Positions 6,215 through 11,775 of a stretch of 11,775 nucleotides of DNA are shown in pieces. The stretch spans positions 1-11,775 of the forward strand of contig DASRJP010000001.1 in NCBI GenBank assembly GCA_035649415.1, in the 5' to 3' direction. The position numbers and the translations under genes were made by a program. How positions within the stretch are numbered: the stretch's first letter is position 1; the number at the start of each line of letters is the position of its first letter. The notes below the pieces were generated by a model that did not search any database, was not told the DNA's origin, and saw only the letters and a program-made list of their open reading frames with translations. This stretch comes from DATKDU01 sp035649415. GTDB taxonomy: Bacteria > Planctomycetota > Planctomycetia > Pirellulales > Pirellulaceae.

Positions 6215-7969
6215 ATGTTTCGCCGCTGGGAATGGAGCTTGCACTGGCTGGTCGCGGCGCTTGCGATCTCCCCTTCCTTGCTTCCGGGCGTCGGTTGGGC
6301 CCGCGAGCCGCTGCCCGACAAACTGGTCGTTCTCACCTTTGATGACGGGGCCAAATCGCAATTCACCATCGTTCGCCCGATCCTCCTCAAGTACAAATTC
6401 GGCGCGACGATTTTCATTACCGAAGGTTTCGCTTTCAAGGATAACAAGCGCGACTACATGACCTGGGAGGAAATCGCCCAGCTTCACAAGGACGGCTTCG
6501 AGATCGGCAATCACACCCGCGACCATCTGGGCATCAACAAGGAAAACGTCGGCCAGGTGGCGGTGCAACTGCGGGCGATCAACGATCGCTGTCGCGAGCA
6601 CGGCATCCCGGCGACGACCAGTTTTGCCTGGCCGGGAAATTCGATCGCCGTGGAAGCGTTTGATGCCCTCAAGCAAGAAGGGATACGCTTTGCCCGCCGC
6701 GGCGGCAGTCCGGAATTTGAATATAAGGAAGGAAAGGGTTTCGCTTACGAGCCGGGGCTGGATCACCCACTGCTGATTCCCAGTGCCGGCGATGCGCGGC
6801 CTGATTGGGAATTGAAAGACTTCATTGCTGCGGCTGAGCAGGCCAAGGGAGGGCGAATCGCTGTTATTCAGTTTCATGGCGTTCCCGACACCGCGCATGA
6901 CTGGGTCAGCACCTCGGCCGAGAAATTCGACGCGTACATGCACTACCTGGCGAGTCACGGCTTTCGGGTGGTTGCCCTTCGCGATCTGGAGAAGTACGTC
7001 GATCCGTTCGTCACGCCCAGCGACCCGATGGGCGCGATCCGCGATCGGCAGTCGATGCTCAAATCGGGCAAGCTCATCGACAACAGTCGCCGGCCGAAAG
7101 ACGACCAGGAGTTACGCTCTTGGATCGGGAATATGCTCGAGCACCGGTTCACCAAAACGGAGATGGCCGCTGCGACCGAAATGGGCATGTCCGAGATCGA
7201 GGCGGCCGTGGCGGTGTACGAGCGCGAGCAGCCCGCGGTGGACTCGAGTGGAAAACTACGTGTGCTGCCGTATCCCGGCGGCCGGCATCCGCGAATCGGC
7301 TTTCTAGATGGCGCAATCCGACCTCAGCGGGAGACCAAGGTCAGCGTGTTTGCGCCGTGGAAGGACGGCGGCTATGCCGTCGCCGACGTGCCCGAGGCAA
7401 TCTGGGTGCAGTCGGGCGGCGGCCGCGAACTGCTTTATCTGGCCCACACGCATGTGCCCACTAAGTGGGACAAGCAAGGGGTCAGGCTCGAGCCCCTGGA
7501 ATGGAAGCGCCAGGCCGACGGCGTGTTGTCCGTGGAGCGCAAGCTGCCAAACGGCGTTGTCTTCGGCACGCGCGTCGTGCCGCAGGCCGATCATTTGGCG
7601 ATGGAGATGTGGCTGACCAACGGCACCAGCGACACGCTCCTAGGGCTGGTGGTGCAGAACTGCGTGATGCTCAAATCACTGGCGGGCTTTGATCAGCAAA
7701 CCAACGACAACAAGGTGATCCGCAAGCCGTATGTCGCTTGCAAAAGCGAGTTGGGGGACAAATGGCTGATCACGGCCTGGGAGCCGTGCGTCCGCCCGTG
7801 GGCCAACGCTCCCTGCCCCTGCCTGCACAGTGACCCCCAGTTTCCCGACTGCGAGCCGGGCAAGACGGTGCGGCTGAAAGGCTGGCTGTCGTTCTACGAA
7901 GGGAAGGAAATCGACGCGGAGCTGAAGCGGATTGACAAGCTGGAGTGGAGCGAAATCGAGCGGCAATAA
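6215..7969 (+). CDS. Exported polysaccharide deacetylase (NodB homology) with long uncharacterised C-terminal region
   Basis: A secreted carbohydrate esterase family 4-type protein of 584 residues, expected to remove N-acetyl (or O-acetyl) groups from a polysaccharide outside the cytoplasm. Residues 1-29 form a signal peptide: basic MFRRWEW, a hydrophobic core, and a likely cleavage after GWA. The NodB domain spans about 35-265. LTFDDG supplies the catalytic base and metal Asp at 43 and 44; H-T-R-D-H gives the metal histidines at 100 and 104; FAWPGN matches the third motif; and IQFHGV contains the C-terminal catalytic-type His at 221. The remaining 320 residues are not a known domain to me. 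They begin with a helical linker, then become strand-rich with PHI-like turns (LPYPGGRHPRIGFLDG), H-T-H, and a Cys-rich stretch PCPCLHSDPQFPDC. ATG 6215 has AAGGG five bases upstream; a longer frame from 6041 would bury the signal peptide. An AT-rich palindrome follows the gene. Confidence 0.88.
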   Translation: MFRRWEWSLHWLVAALAISPSLLPGVGWAREPLPDKLVVLTFDDGAKSQFTIVRPILLKYKFGATIFITEGFAFKDNKRDYMTWEEIAQLHKDGFEIGNHTRDHLGINKENVGQVAVQLRAINDRCREHGIPATTSFAWPGNSIAVEAFDALKQEGIRFARRGGSPEFEYKEGKGFAYEPGLDHPLLIPSAGDARPDWELKDFIAAAEQAKGGRIAVIQFHGVPDTAHDWVSTSAEKFDAYMHYLASHGFRVVALRDLEKYVDPFVTPSDPMGAIRDRQSMLKSGKLIDNSRRPKDDQELRSWIGNMLEHRFTKTEMAAATEMGMSEIEAAVAVYEREQPAVDSSGKLRVLPYPGGRHPRIGFLDGAIRPQRETKVSVFAPWKDGGYAVADVPEAIWVQSGGGRELLYLAHTHVPTKWDKQGVRLEPLEWKRQADGVLSVERKLPNGVVFGTRVVPQADHLAMEMWLTNGTSDTLLGLVVQNCVMLKSLAGFDQQTNDNKVIRKPYVACKSELGDKWLITAWEPCVRPWANAPCPCLHSDPQFPDCEPGKTVRLKGWLSFYEGKEIDAELKRIDKLEWSEIERQ

Positions 7970-7999
7970 AGAGCCAGACAATTGCAAATCAATAATTTT

Positions 8000-8055
8000 T
8001 AATTGCAAATTGTTCAATGATCAACTTGCAATTGTCAATGAACAATTTGCAATTA
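8000..8055. repeat. AT-rich palindromic repeat (GCAAATTG type), copy 2; possible terminator
   Basis: A perfect 17-bp inverted repeat: TAATTGCAAATTGTTCA (8000-8016) pairs with TGAACAATTTGCAATTA (8039-8055) around a 22-base loop that itself contains TGCAATTG. Related AT-rich sequence extends left to about 7979. It has the same vocabulary as the repeat at 219-282. It lies 30 bases after the deacetylase stop, between convergent genes, and a short TTT follows on the + strand. Termination is plausible in the + direction but not shown. Confidence 0.75.
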
Positions 8056-8105
8056 TTTCCCCCGCGCTGGGCGGGCCATTGCCACGCCGGCCTGTCCAAC
8101 TCCAC

Positions 8106-8126
8106 TCCGCATTCCGCGCTCCGCCC
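8106..8126. repeat. Low-complexity CCGCATTCCGCGCTCCGCC stretch
   Basis: Imperfect repeats of a TCCGC-like unit lie a few bases before the AIM24 stop codon, in the convergent gap. It resembles in style the CAGCATT repeat at 2577-2590. No function is suggested by the sequence. Confidence 0.3.
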
Positions 8127-8131
8127 TAGCC

Positions 8132-9088
8132 TCAATCACCCCCTCCCATCACCAAATTCCCCAGCCCGCCGAGCGTATTGAGCACGGAGCCTTCGTCCTT
8201 GCCGCCGCGAGCGCCGGCGCCGGCCATCATGCGGCCAGCCAGGCGCGAGAAAGGCAGCGACTGGAGCCAGACTTTCCCGGGGCCGGTCAGCGTCGCCAAA
8301 AACAGCCCTTCGCCGCCGAAGAGAGTATTTTTGAAGCCGCCGACGAAGCCAATGTCGTAGTTCACGCTCGGCTGGAGACAAACGAGGCAGCCCGTGTCGA
8401 GCTTCACCGTTTCGCCAGGCTTGAGATCCATCTCATGCAGCGTTCCGCCGGCATGCACCAGGGCAATGCCATCGCCGACGAGCTTCTGCATGATGAAGCC
8501 TTCGCCGCCGAACAGCGCCACGCCGATCTTCTTCTGGAACGCGATGCTCACCTGCACGCCGCGAGCGCCGCACAGGAACGAATCCTTCTGACAGATCATC
8601 TCGCCGCCGAGTTGATCCAGGTGCAGCGGCACGATCTTCCCCGGGTAAGGGGCGGCAAACGCCACGACTTCCCGCTGCCGCCCGGAATTCGTGTAGGTCG
8701 TCATGAAAAGCGACTCGCCGGTCAACATCCGCTTGCCGGCGCTCATCATCTTCCCCCAGAAGCCCTGGTTCTGCTGGCTGGGATCGCCGAAGACCGTCTC
8801 CATCTTGATCGCCGGGCTCATGTACATCATGGCCCCGGCCTCGGCAATGACCATCTCGCCCGGGTCGAGCGTTACCTCGGCAAACTGCATCTCGGCGCCG
8901 AAGATCTGGTAATCGATCTCGTCCGATTTTTTGCCGCTCCCCATCGGACGCAGCGGCTCGAGCTGCGGCATTCCGGCTGAAGGAGCGTGAACCGTGAAGG
9001 GCTTTCCGCATCCCTGGCACTGGACCTGCTGGCCAGCCAGGCGCGAGTCGAATTGATATTGCTTACCGCAGCTTGGACAGGTGATCAT
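8132..9088 (-). CDS. AIM24/TIGR00266 family protein with N-terminal zinc ribbon
   Basis: A 318-residue protein whose body (about 58-290) matches the AIM24 family (PF01987, TIGR00266), a beta-rich fold of unclear function found in bacteria, archaea and fungal mitochondria. Visible features are: YQIFGAEMQFAEVTLDPGE; VIAEAGAMMYM; GESLFMTTYTN; GKIVPLHLDQ; and twice-repeated FGGEGF/FGGEGL segments, typical of the internal repeats of this fold. The N-terminus has an added zinc ribbon with paired cysteines at 4/7 and 24/27 (CPSC and CQGC), a short finger common on planctomycete proteins. The C-terminus is Gly/Ala/Met-rich. There is no signal peptide, so a cytoplasmic or membrane-surface location is likely. 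ATG 9088 has a GGCGG/GGAAA purine stretch just upstream. It is convergent with the deacetylase and divergent from the small membrane protein genes. Confidence 0.9.
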   Translation of the reverse strand: MITCPSCGKQYQFDSRLAGQQVQCQGCGKPFTVHAPSAGMPQLEPLRPMGSGKKSDEIDYQIFGAEMQFAEVTLDPGEMVIAEAGAMMYMSPAIKMETVFGDPSQQNQGFWGKMMSAGKRMLTGESLFMTTYTNSGRQREVVAFAAPYPGKIVPLHLDQLGGEMICQKDSFLCGARGVQVSIAFQKKIGVALFGGEGFIMQKLVGDGIALVHAGGTLHEMDLKPGETVKLDTGCLVCLQPSVNYDIGFVGGFKNTLFGGEGLFLATLTGPGKVWLQSLPFSRLAGRMMAGAGARGGKDEGSVLNTLGGLGNLVMGGGD

Positions 9089-9126
9089 GAGATTTCCGCC
9101 GTGAAAAAGGGGTGTTCCGGTATCAT

Positions 9127-9147
9127 CGGTTCCGGAATCGGGTCATT
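9127..9147 (+). repeat. GGTTCCGG block, copy 1
   Basis: CGGTTCCGGAATCGGGTC resembles blocks at 9717-9740 and 10404-10417. It lies in the divergent gap between the AIM24 gene and the small membrane protein at 9322, 195 bases before that gene's start. It is followed by TCATT-CGTA-AATGA, a 5-bp inverted repeat. Its role is unknown. Confidence 0.4.
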
Positions 9148-9270
9148 CGTAAATGATCTGCCAATCTTGTGCAAACGGAGCCGCTTGCCTTCAGATGGAG
9201 CGGACCGTGCGAGGGATGCGGGCTGTGCGGCCCTTGTCGGAAGCAGAGTTAGAGCAAGCTAGACTTCTAT

Positions 9271-9293
9271 GGGCGGCGATCGCCGCACCGCCC
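9271..9293. repeat. GC-rich palindrome upstream of small membrane gene
   Basis: GCGGCGATCGCCGC (9273-9286) is a perfect 14-bp palindrome. An alternative stem pairs GGGCGG (9271-9276) with CCGCCC (9288-9293). The whole is bracketed by direct repeats AGCTAGA at 9257-9263 and 9294-9300. It lies 29 bases before the ATG at 9322 and could be an operator or a structured leader. There is no T tract, so a terminator is unlikely. Confidence 0.5.
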
Positions 9294-9321
9294 AGCTAGA
9301 TTACGGGAGTTCGCTCCGACT

Positions 9322-9558
9322 ATGGGAAGTGCCTTGGGTCTGGTCATCACGGCATTGCTGACAATTTACGGGTCATGCAAGGTCATCTGGCCCGGAATTC
9401 TGCTTGATCGAGAGGAGGCCAGCGCTGACGGGGCGCCAACGCCTCAGCAATTGAGCGAGTCCCGGATCCAGGGGATTGTGTTGCTTGCTTTCGGCATCAT
9501 CGGCCTGTATGCGATTCTGACTTGGGACGGCACTCCGCCGGAGTTTATCGGCGTATAG
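9322..9558 (+). CDS. Small two-helix membrane protein, unknown function
   Basis: A 78-residue protein I do not recognise. Two hydrophobic segments, about residues 4-24 (GLVITALLTIYGSCKVIW) and 50-67 (IVLLAFGIIGLYAILTW), are predicted to span the membrane. They are separated by a short polar loop rich in Glu, Ala and Pro with DREEASADGAP. The purine run GGGAG (9305-9309) is 12 bases before ATG 9322, rather far for a ribosome binding site. The gene is preceded by a GC-rich palindrome and further up by a GGTTCCGG block, and is followed by two longer two-helix proteins on the same strand. It shows no evident sequence similarity to those two. The coding call rests on the coherent transmembrane pattern and lack of a better frame. 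Confidence 0.6.
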   Translation: MGSALGLVITALLTIYGSCKVIWPGILLDREEASADGAPTPQQLSESRIQGIVLLAFGIIGLYAILTWDGTPPEFIGV

Positions 9559-9716
9559 GGTGATCCCATCCGAGCCGAATTGGCCGCATATGCCGGCCGT
9601 GTGGATTGAAGCGCGGCGGCAGTCCGGGGCGGCGATACGTCCGTCACGGCCGCCACCAGTCTCGGCGGTTCGCGGGTGCATCTGCCGCGCGATGACCTAT
9701 GATTTCTACTAAGACA

Positions 9717-9740
9717 ACCGGTTCCGGTGTCGGGAATCCC
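9717..9740 (+). repeat. GGTTCCGG block, copy 2 (upstream of first paralog)
   Basis: ACCGGTTCCGGTGTCGGGAA lies 92 bases before the ATG at 9809. GGTTCC and GGAATCC within it are loosely complementary. The same ACCGGTTCCGG string is found 95 bases before the second paralog's start. An ATG at 9699 would read through this block as M-I-S-T-K-T-T-G-S-G-V. Confidence 0.5.
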
Positions 9741-9808
9741 ATCGTCAAGAATGCGTCATCTTTGGGCAGGATGCTGCGGCAAAATCGTCGTCGGCATCGA
9801 AAACAGTC

Positions 9809-10165
9809 ATGGCTTTTCGTTCCAAGCAAGCGATCGAAGACACAGAGAGCGCCAGCTTCGACCTCATCCTGGCAGTCATGCTATTGATCGGGGCGATCTG
9901 CCTGGTTTGCGCGGTCAACTATGGCGCTGCTCACGGTGTGAATGAGCACGTCAACAGCGTGTTCGTGATGCTCCATCGTTATTACGTGCAGTGGATTATC
10001 GCGGGGCTGGCGGTGCTGATCGGAGCGGGCATGTGCAAAAGCGCTCTCAGGCGCATGAACGCAGTGCCCAAGGACGCCAAATTTCCGCAGGGCGCAGTGG
10101 CGCTCGAGTCCTCTCGCTGGCTACAGCAATCCAGGATGCAGCCGCCGGCCAATTCCCGCCGGTAA
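9809..10165 (+). CDS. Small two-helix membrane protein, paralog A
   Basis: A 118-residue protein of unknown function. After a polar N-terminus (1-16) come two hydrophobic helices, about 18-40 and 61-77, joined by a loop containing HGVNEHVNSVFVMLHRYY. A basic ALRR motif after helix two and a soluble tail follow. It aligns clearly with the protein at 10499-10831. Shared points are F-V-x-L-H-x-Y with His56, W-x-x-A-G-L-x-x-L-x-G-x-G-x-C with Cys76, A-x-R-R, and F-x-Q-G-x-x-x-L-E-S-x-x-W-x-x-Q near the end. By the positive-inside rule the Arg pair places the C-terminal tail in the cytoplasm. No Shine-Dalgarno site is visible before ATG 9809, so the start is less certain. The two genes look like a diverged tandem duplication, with a shared upstream block. 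Confidence 0.7.
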   Translation: MAFRSKQAIEDTESASFDLILAVMLLIGAICLVCAVNYGAAHGVNEHVNSVFVMLHRYYVQWIIAGLAVLIGAGMCKSALRRMNAVPKDAKFPQGAVALESSRWLQQSRMQPPANSRR

Positions 10166-10498
10166 TCGAGCAGCGTTGATTTGAGCACGAACGTCACCGG
10201 TTCTTCCGGACGCGACGAGATTCTGTCGTCGTGCCCAGCCGCTGCGCGGCAAATCCGTCCACCAATCGATATGCTCTTGCGCCTGTTTGCACGGCGCGTT
10301 CCAGCGCGGCCGTCTGCGTCGCCTGATGGCGCTCGCTAGGATCGTCATATCCGCTTTGGCGGGCGTTGACGGCCGGCCCGGCGAAGTACGATTGAGTATG
10401 ACCACCGGTTCCGGGGTCATGAGGGTTTCTTCCTCGCGTATCGAGTTGGCCGCCGCCGCGTCAGGGCAGTCGCCGCCGCTCGATCAGGGATCTCAGTT
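10166..10498 (+). other. Gap between the two paralogs, with candidate leader ORF
   Basis: No gene of normal size is convincing here. ACCGGTTCTTCCGG at 10197-10210 is a degenerate relative of the GGTTCCGG blocks. CGACGA (10213-10218) can pair with TCGTCG (10226-10231). From ATG 10398 a 34-codon frame begins M-T-T-G-S-G-V and ends with a TGA at 10500-10502 that overlaps the next gene's ATG (ATGA). Such an overlap would permit translational coupling, but coding of this leader is unproven. AGGGA at 10486-10490 is the likely ribosome binding site for the second paralog. Confidence 0.4.
10404..10417 (+). repeat. GGTTCCGG block, copy 3 (upstream of second paralog)
   Basis: ACCGGTTCCGGGGT is an 11-base exact match (ACCGGTTCCGG) to the block at 9717, followed by G/T-GTC in both. 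It starts 95 bases before the ATG at 10499, compared with 92 for the first paralog. This supports duplication of the upstream region along with the gene, or a shared regulatory site. Confidence 0.5.
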
Positions 10499-10831
10499 AT
10501 GACGTCACTTCCGAGCTCAAGAACGAAGGCCGGCGCCGCCTGGCAATTCTTCGTAGGGCTGGTTTTGTGTGCCGCGGCCGTCTTCCTGGTCTACTACGTC
10601 GGCCACGCAGCGCCGCACGCCAACTCCGTTTACCTCCGCGAGTTGTTCGTGGTACTGCATGATTACGGCGGCAAGTGGGTCTGCGCTGGGCTTCTGTCGC
10701 TTCTGGGACTGGGTTTCTGCCATGCCGCGGTGCGCCGACTGTGGTCCCCTTCTCCGGATGAGCCCACGTTTGTGCAGGGAATGATGCGACTGGAATCGGC
10801 TGCCTGGACCAAGCAAGGCGACCGCGACTAG
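10499..10831 (+). CDS. Small two-helix membrane protein, paralog B
   Basis: A 110-residue protein of unknown function with the same layout as the gene at 9809: a polar basic N-terminus (1-13), helix one about 15-36, a loop with GHAAPHANSVYLRELFVVLH, and helix two about 60-77. Then A-V-R-R and a soluble tail with F-V-Q-G-M-M-R-L-E-S-A-A-W-T-K-Q follow. The conserved His54 just before helix two and Cys74 inside its end match His56 and Cys76 of the paralog. Identity over the central 34 residues is about half by eye. ATG 10499 has AGGGA at 10486-10490, a good ribosome binding site with an 8-base gap. The product is probably an inner-membrane protein with both termini in the cytoplasm. The clear similarity to a neighbouring gene supports that both are real. 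Confidence 0.75.
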   Translation: MTSLPSSRTKAGAAWQFFVGLVLCAAAVFLVYYVGHAAPHANSVYLRELFVVLHDYGGKWVCAGLLSLLGLGFCHAAVRRLWSPSPDEPTFVQGMMRLESAAWTKQGDRD

Positions 10832-10861
10832 GCCGCCTGGCTTGCGGGCCTGGCGACTCAT

Positions 10862-10896
10862 GTCGGCGTTTTCAGTCGCAACTGTTTTTTGCCGAC
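10862..10896 (+). terminator. Possible weak terminator after paralog B
   Basis: GTCGGC (10862-10867) can pair with GCCGAC (10891-10896). Inside it CAGT-CGCA-ACTG (10873-10884) forms a 4-bp hairpin followed by TTTTTT (10885-10890). The inner stem is short, so efficiency is doubtful. Position, between paralog B and the next DUF1501 gene, fits termination. Confidence 0.35.
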
Positions 10897-10910
10897 GCGC
10901 CAACTCACGG

Positions 10911-10939
10911 TGCGTCGCGTGGAACGTTTGTGGTAGGAT
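10911..10939 (+). promoter_or_regulatory. Candidate promoter for the second DUF1501 gene
   Basis: TAGGAT (10934-10939), preceded by TGG, resembles a -10 box. The hexamer 17 bases upstream (TGCGTC, 10911-10916) is a poor -35. It lies 46 bases before the ATG at 10985. The call is weak and rests mainly on position. Confidence 0.25.
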
Positions 10940-10984
10940 GGGCGGCAACGCTAGCCAGTCGCCGTCGTAATCGACCATCCGACC

Positions 10985-11775
10985 ATGACGACGCAACCAC
11001 CGCCCACCAAACCGCGATCGCTGTCGCGCCGCCGGATGCTCCAGGCGGGTTCGATCGGAGTCGTCGGACTTTCCATGTTCGATGTGGCGCGCTGGCGCGC
11101 CGAGGCGGCGGAGTCGGGACCGAAGCTTCCGCCGGCCAGGTCCGTGATCTACGTTTTTCTCACCGGCGGCCCCTCGCAGCACGACACGTTCGACATGAAG
11201 CCGGACGGTCCGGCCGAGTACAAGGGGGAATTCCAGCCGATCGCGACCAGGACTCCGGGAATTCAGATCTGCGAGCATTTGCCGCTGCTGGCTCAGCGGT
11301 CTGACAAGTGGGCCCTGGTCCGCTCGCTGACACACACGGAAAATGACCACGAGCGGGGCACGTATGTGATGCTGACTGGGAATTCCGTTGTTCCCGGCAC
11401 GTTCCGCCGCAGCCAGCCCCAGTCGATCGATCTGCCGAGCATTGCGGCCGTTGCTGGCTACGCCACGCCACGGCGAGGAAAACTCCCTACCAGCGCCATC
11501 CTGCCCGAGAAGATCTACCATTCCAATTCGGGCGTCTATGCCGGCCAGCTCGCCGGCATGCTCGGCGCGCAGCACAATCCGTGGCTGATCGAATGCACTG
11601 ACAAGCCGCACGCCTACCACGCTTACTCGGGCGCGTTCCCCAAGTACCTCTTCAACCTTCACAAGGGGGAACCGGCCGACAAGGACAACTGGAGATTCGA
11701 AGTCTCACACCTGACGCTCCAGGAGGGAGTGCTGGCGGACCGATTTTCCAGCCGGCTGGCGCTGCTGGAGTCGAT
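10985..11775 (+). CDS. Tat-exported DUF1501 family protein, 3' end outside window
   Basis: The first 263 residues of a second DUF1501 (PF07394) protein. A Tat signal is clear: S-R-R-R-M-L (14-19), then a hydrophobic segment GSIGVVGLSMFDVA and an Ala/Glu-rich region. Family blocks follow in order: VIYVFLTGGPSQHDTFDMKP; YKGEFQPIATRTPGIQICEH; a segment with VRSLTHTENDHERGTYVMLTG; then a central region with PSIAAVAGY and GAQHNPWLIE. These blocks align directly with the minus-strand DUF1501 gene at 4154-5563, so the two are paralogs, but sequence outside the motifs has diverged. ATG 10985 places the Tat motif correctly; no strong Shine-Dalgarno site is seen. The GEFGRTP and GRDHW motifs expected near the C-terminus lie beyond the window, so completeness cannot be judged. 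Confidence 0.93.
   Translation, partial: MTTQPPPTKPRSLSRRRMLQAGSIGVVGLSMFDVARWRAEAAESGPKLPPARSVIYVFLTGGPSQHDTFDMKPDGPAEYKGEFQPIATRTPGIQICEHLPLLAQRSDKWALVRSLTHTENDHERGTYVMLTGNSVVPGTFRRSQPQSIDLPSIAAVAGYATPRRGKLPTSAILPEKIYHSNSGVYAGQLAGMLGAQHNPWLIECTDKPHAYHAYSGAFPKYLFNLHKGEPADKDNWRFEVSHLTLQEGVLADRFSSRLALLES

Noticed and set aside
8987..9262. 91-codon plus-strand frame spanning the AIM24 start
   Set aside because: It overlaps the zinc-ribbon coding end of the AIM24 gene on the other strand and has no domain or ribosome binding site support.
10517..11662. 381-codon open frame on the minus strand
   Set aside because: It opposes paralog B and the DUF1501 gene, both supported by homology or motifs, and its translation is Arg/Ala-rich without recognisable domains.

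Overview
This window looks like a chromosomal segment from a planctomycete, plausibly in the Pirellulales; the lineage is an inference. The evidence is: two DUF1501 proteins with twin-arginine (Tat) leaders; high-GC coding sequence with short AT-rich or low-complexity repeats in the gene junctions; an AIM24-type protein with an added N-terminal zinc ribbon; and a NodB-type deacetylase with a long extra C-terminal region. I see no tRNA, rRNA, CRISPR array, transposase or phage gene.

Positions 1-3314 are an arginine-biosynthesis run on the + strand: the 3' end of argB, then argD and argF, followed by rph (RNase PH). A strong intrinsic terminator lies between argD and argF. Dispersed repeats sit in the argB-argD and argF-rph junctions. 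They appear to have altered gene ends: ArgB has a repeat-encoded tail, the longest ATG-initiated version of argD begins inside a repeat although a TTG with a good Shine-Dalgarno sequence is the likelier start, and rph lacks the usual RNase PH N-terminal residues. Positions 3393-4097 encode a FkbM/METTL24-like SAM methyltransferase.

Positions 4099-5923 hold a minus-strand unit. A TATAAT promoter precedes csrA (post-transcriptional regulator), and csrA is followed by a Tat-exported DUF1501 protein. A double-hairpin repeat (4099-4157) separates this unit from the convergent methyltransferase gene and supplies the DUF1501 stop codon. Positions 6215-7969 encode an exported polysaccharide deacetylase fused to an unrecognised C-terminal region. 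A 17-bp-stem AT-rich palindrome separates it from the convergent AIM24-family gene (8132-9088, minus strand).

Positions 9300-10840 carry three small two-helix membrane protein genes on the + strand. Two of them (9809-10165 and 10499-10831) are clear diverged paralogs. A short GGTTCCGG-containing block occurs upstream of all three, at nearly the same distance from the start of the two paralogs. The window ends inside a second DUF1501 gene on the + strand.

Most of the window is ordinary housekeeping plus planctomycete-typical genes. The points most worth following up are the paralogous small membrane proteins and their shared upstream block, the deacetylase fusion, and the way repeats have modified gene ends. 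I do not see a convincing new multi-gene system.
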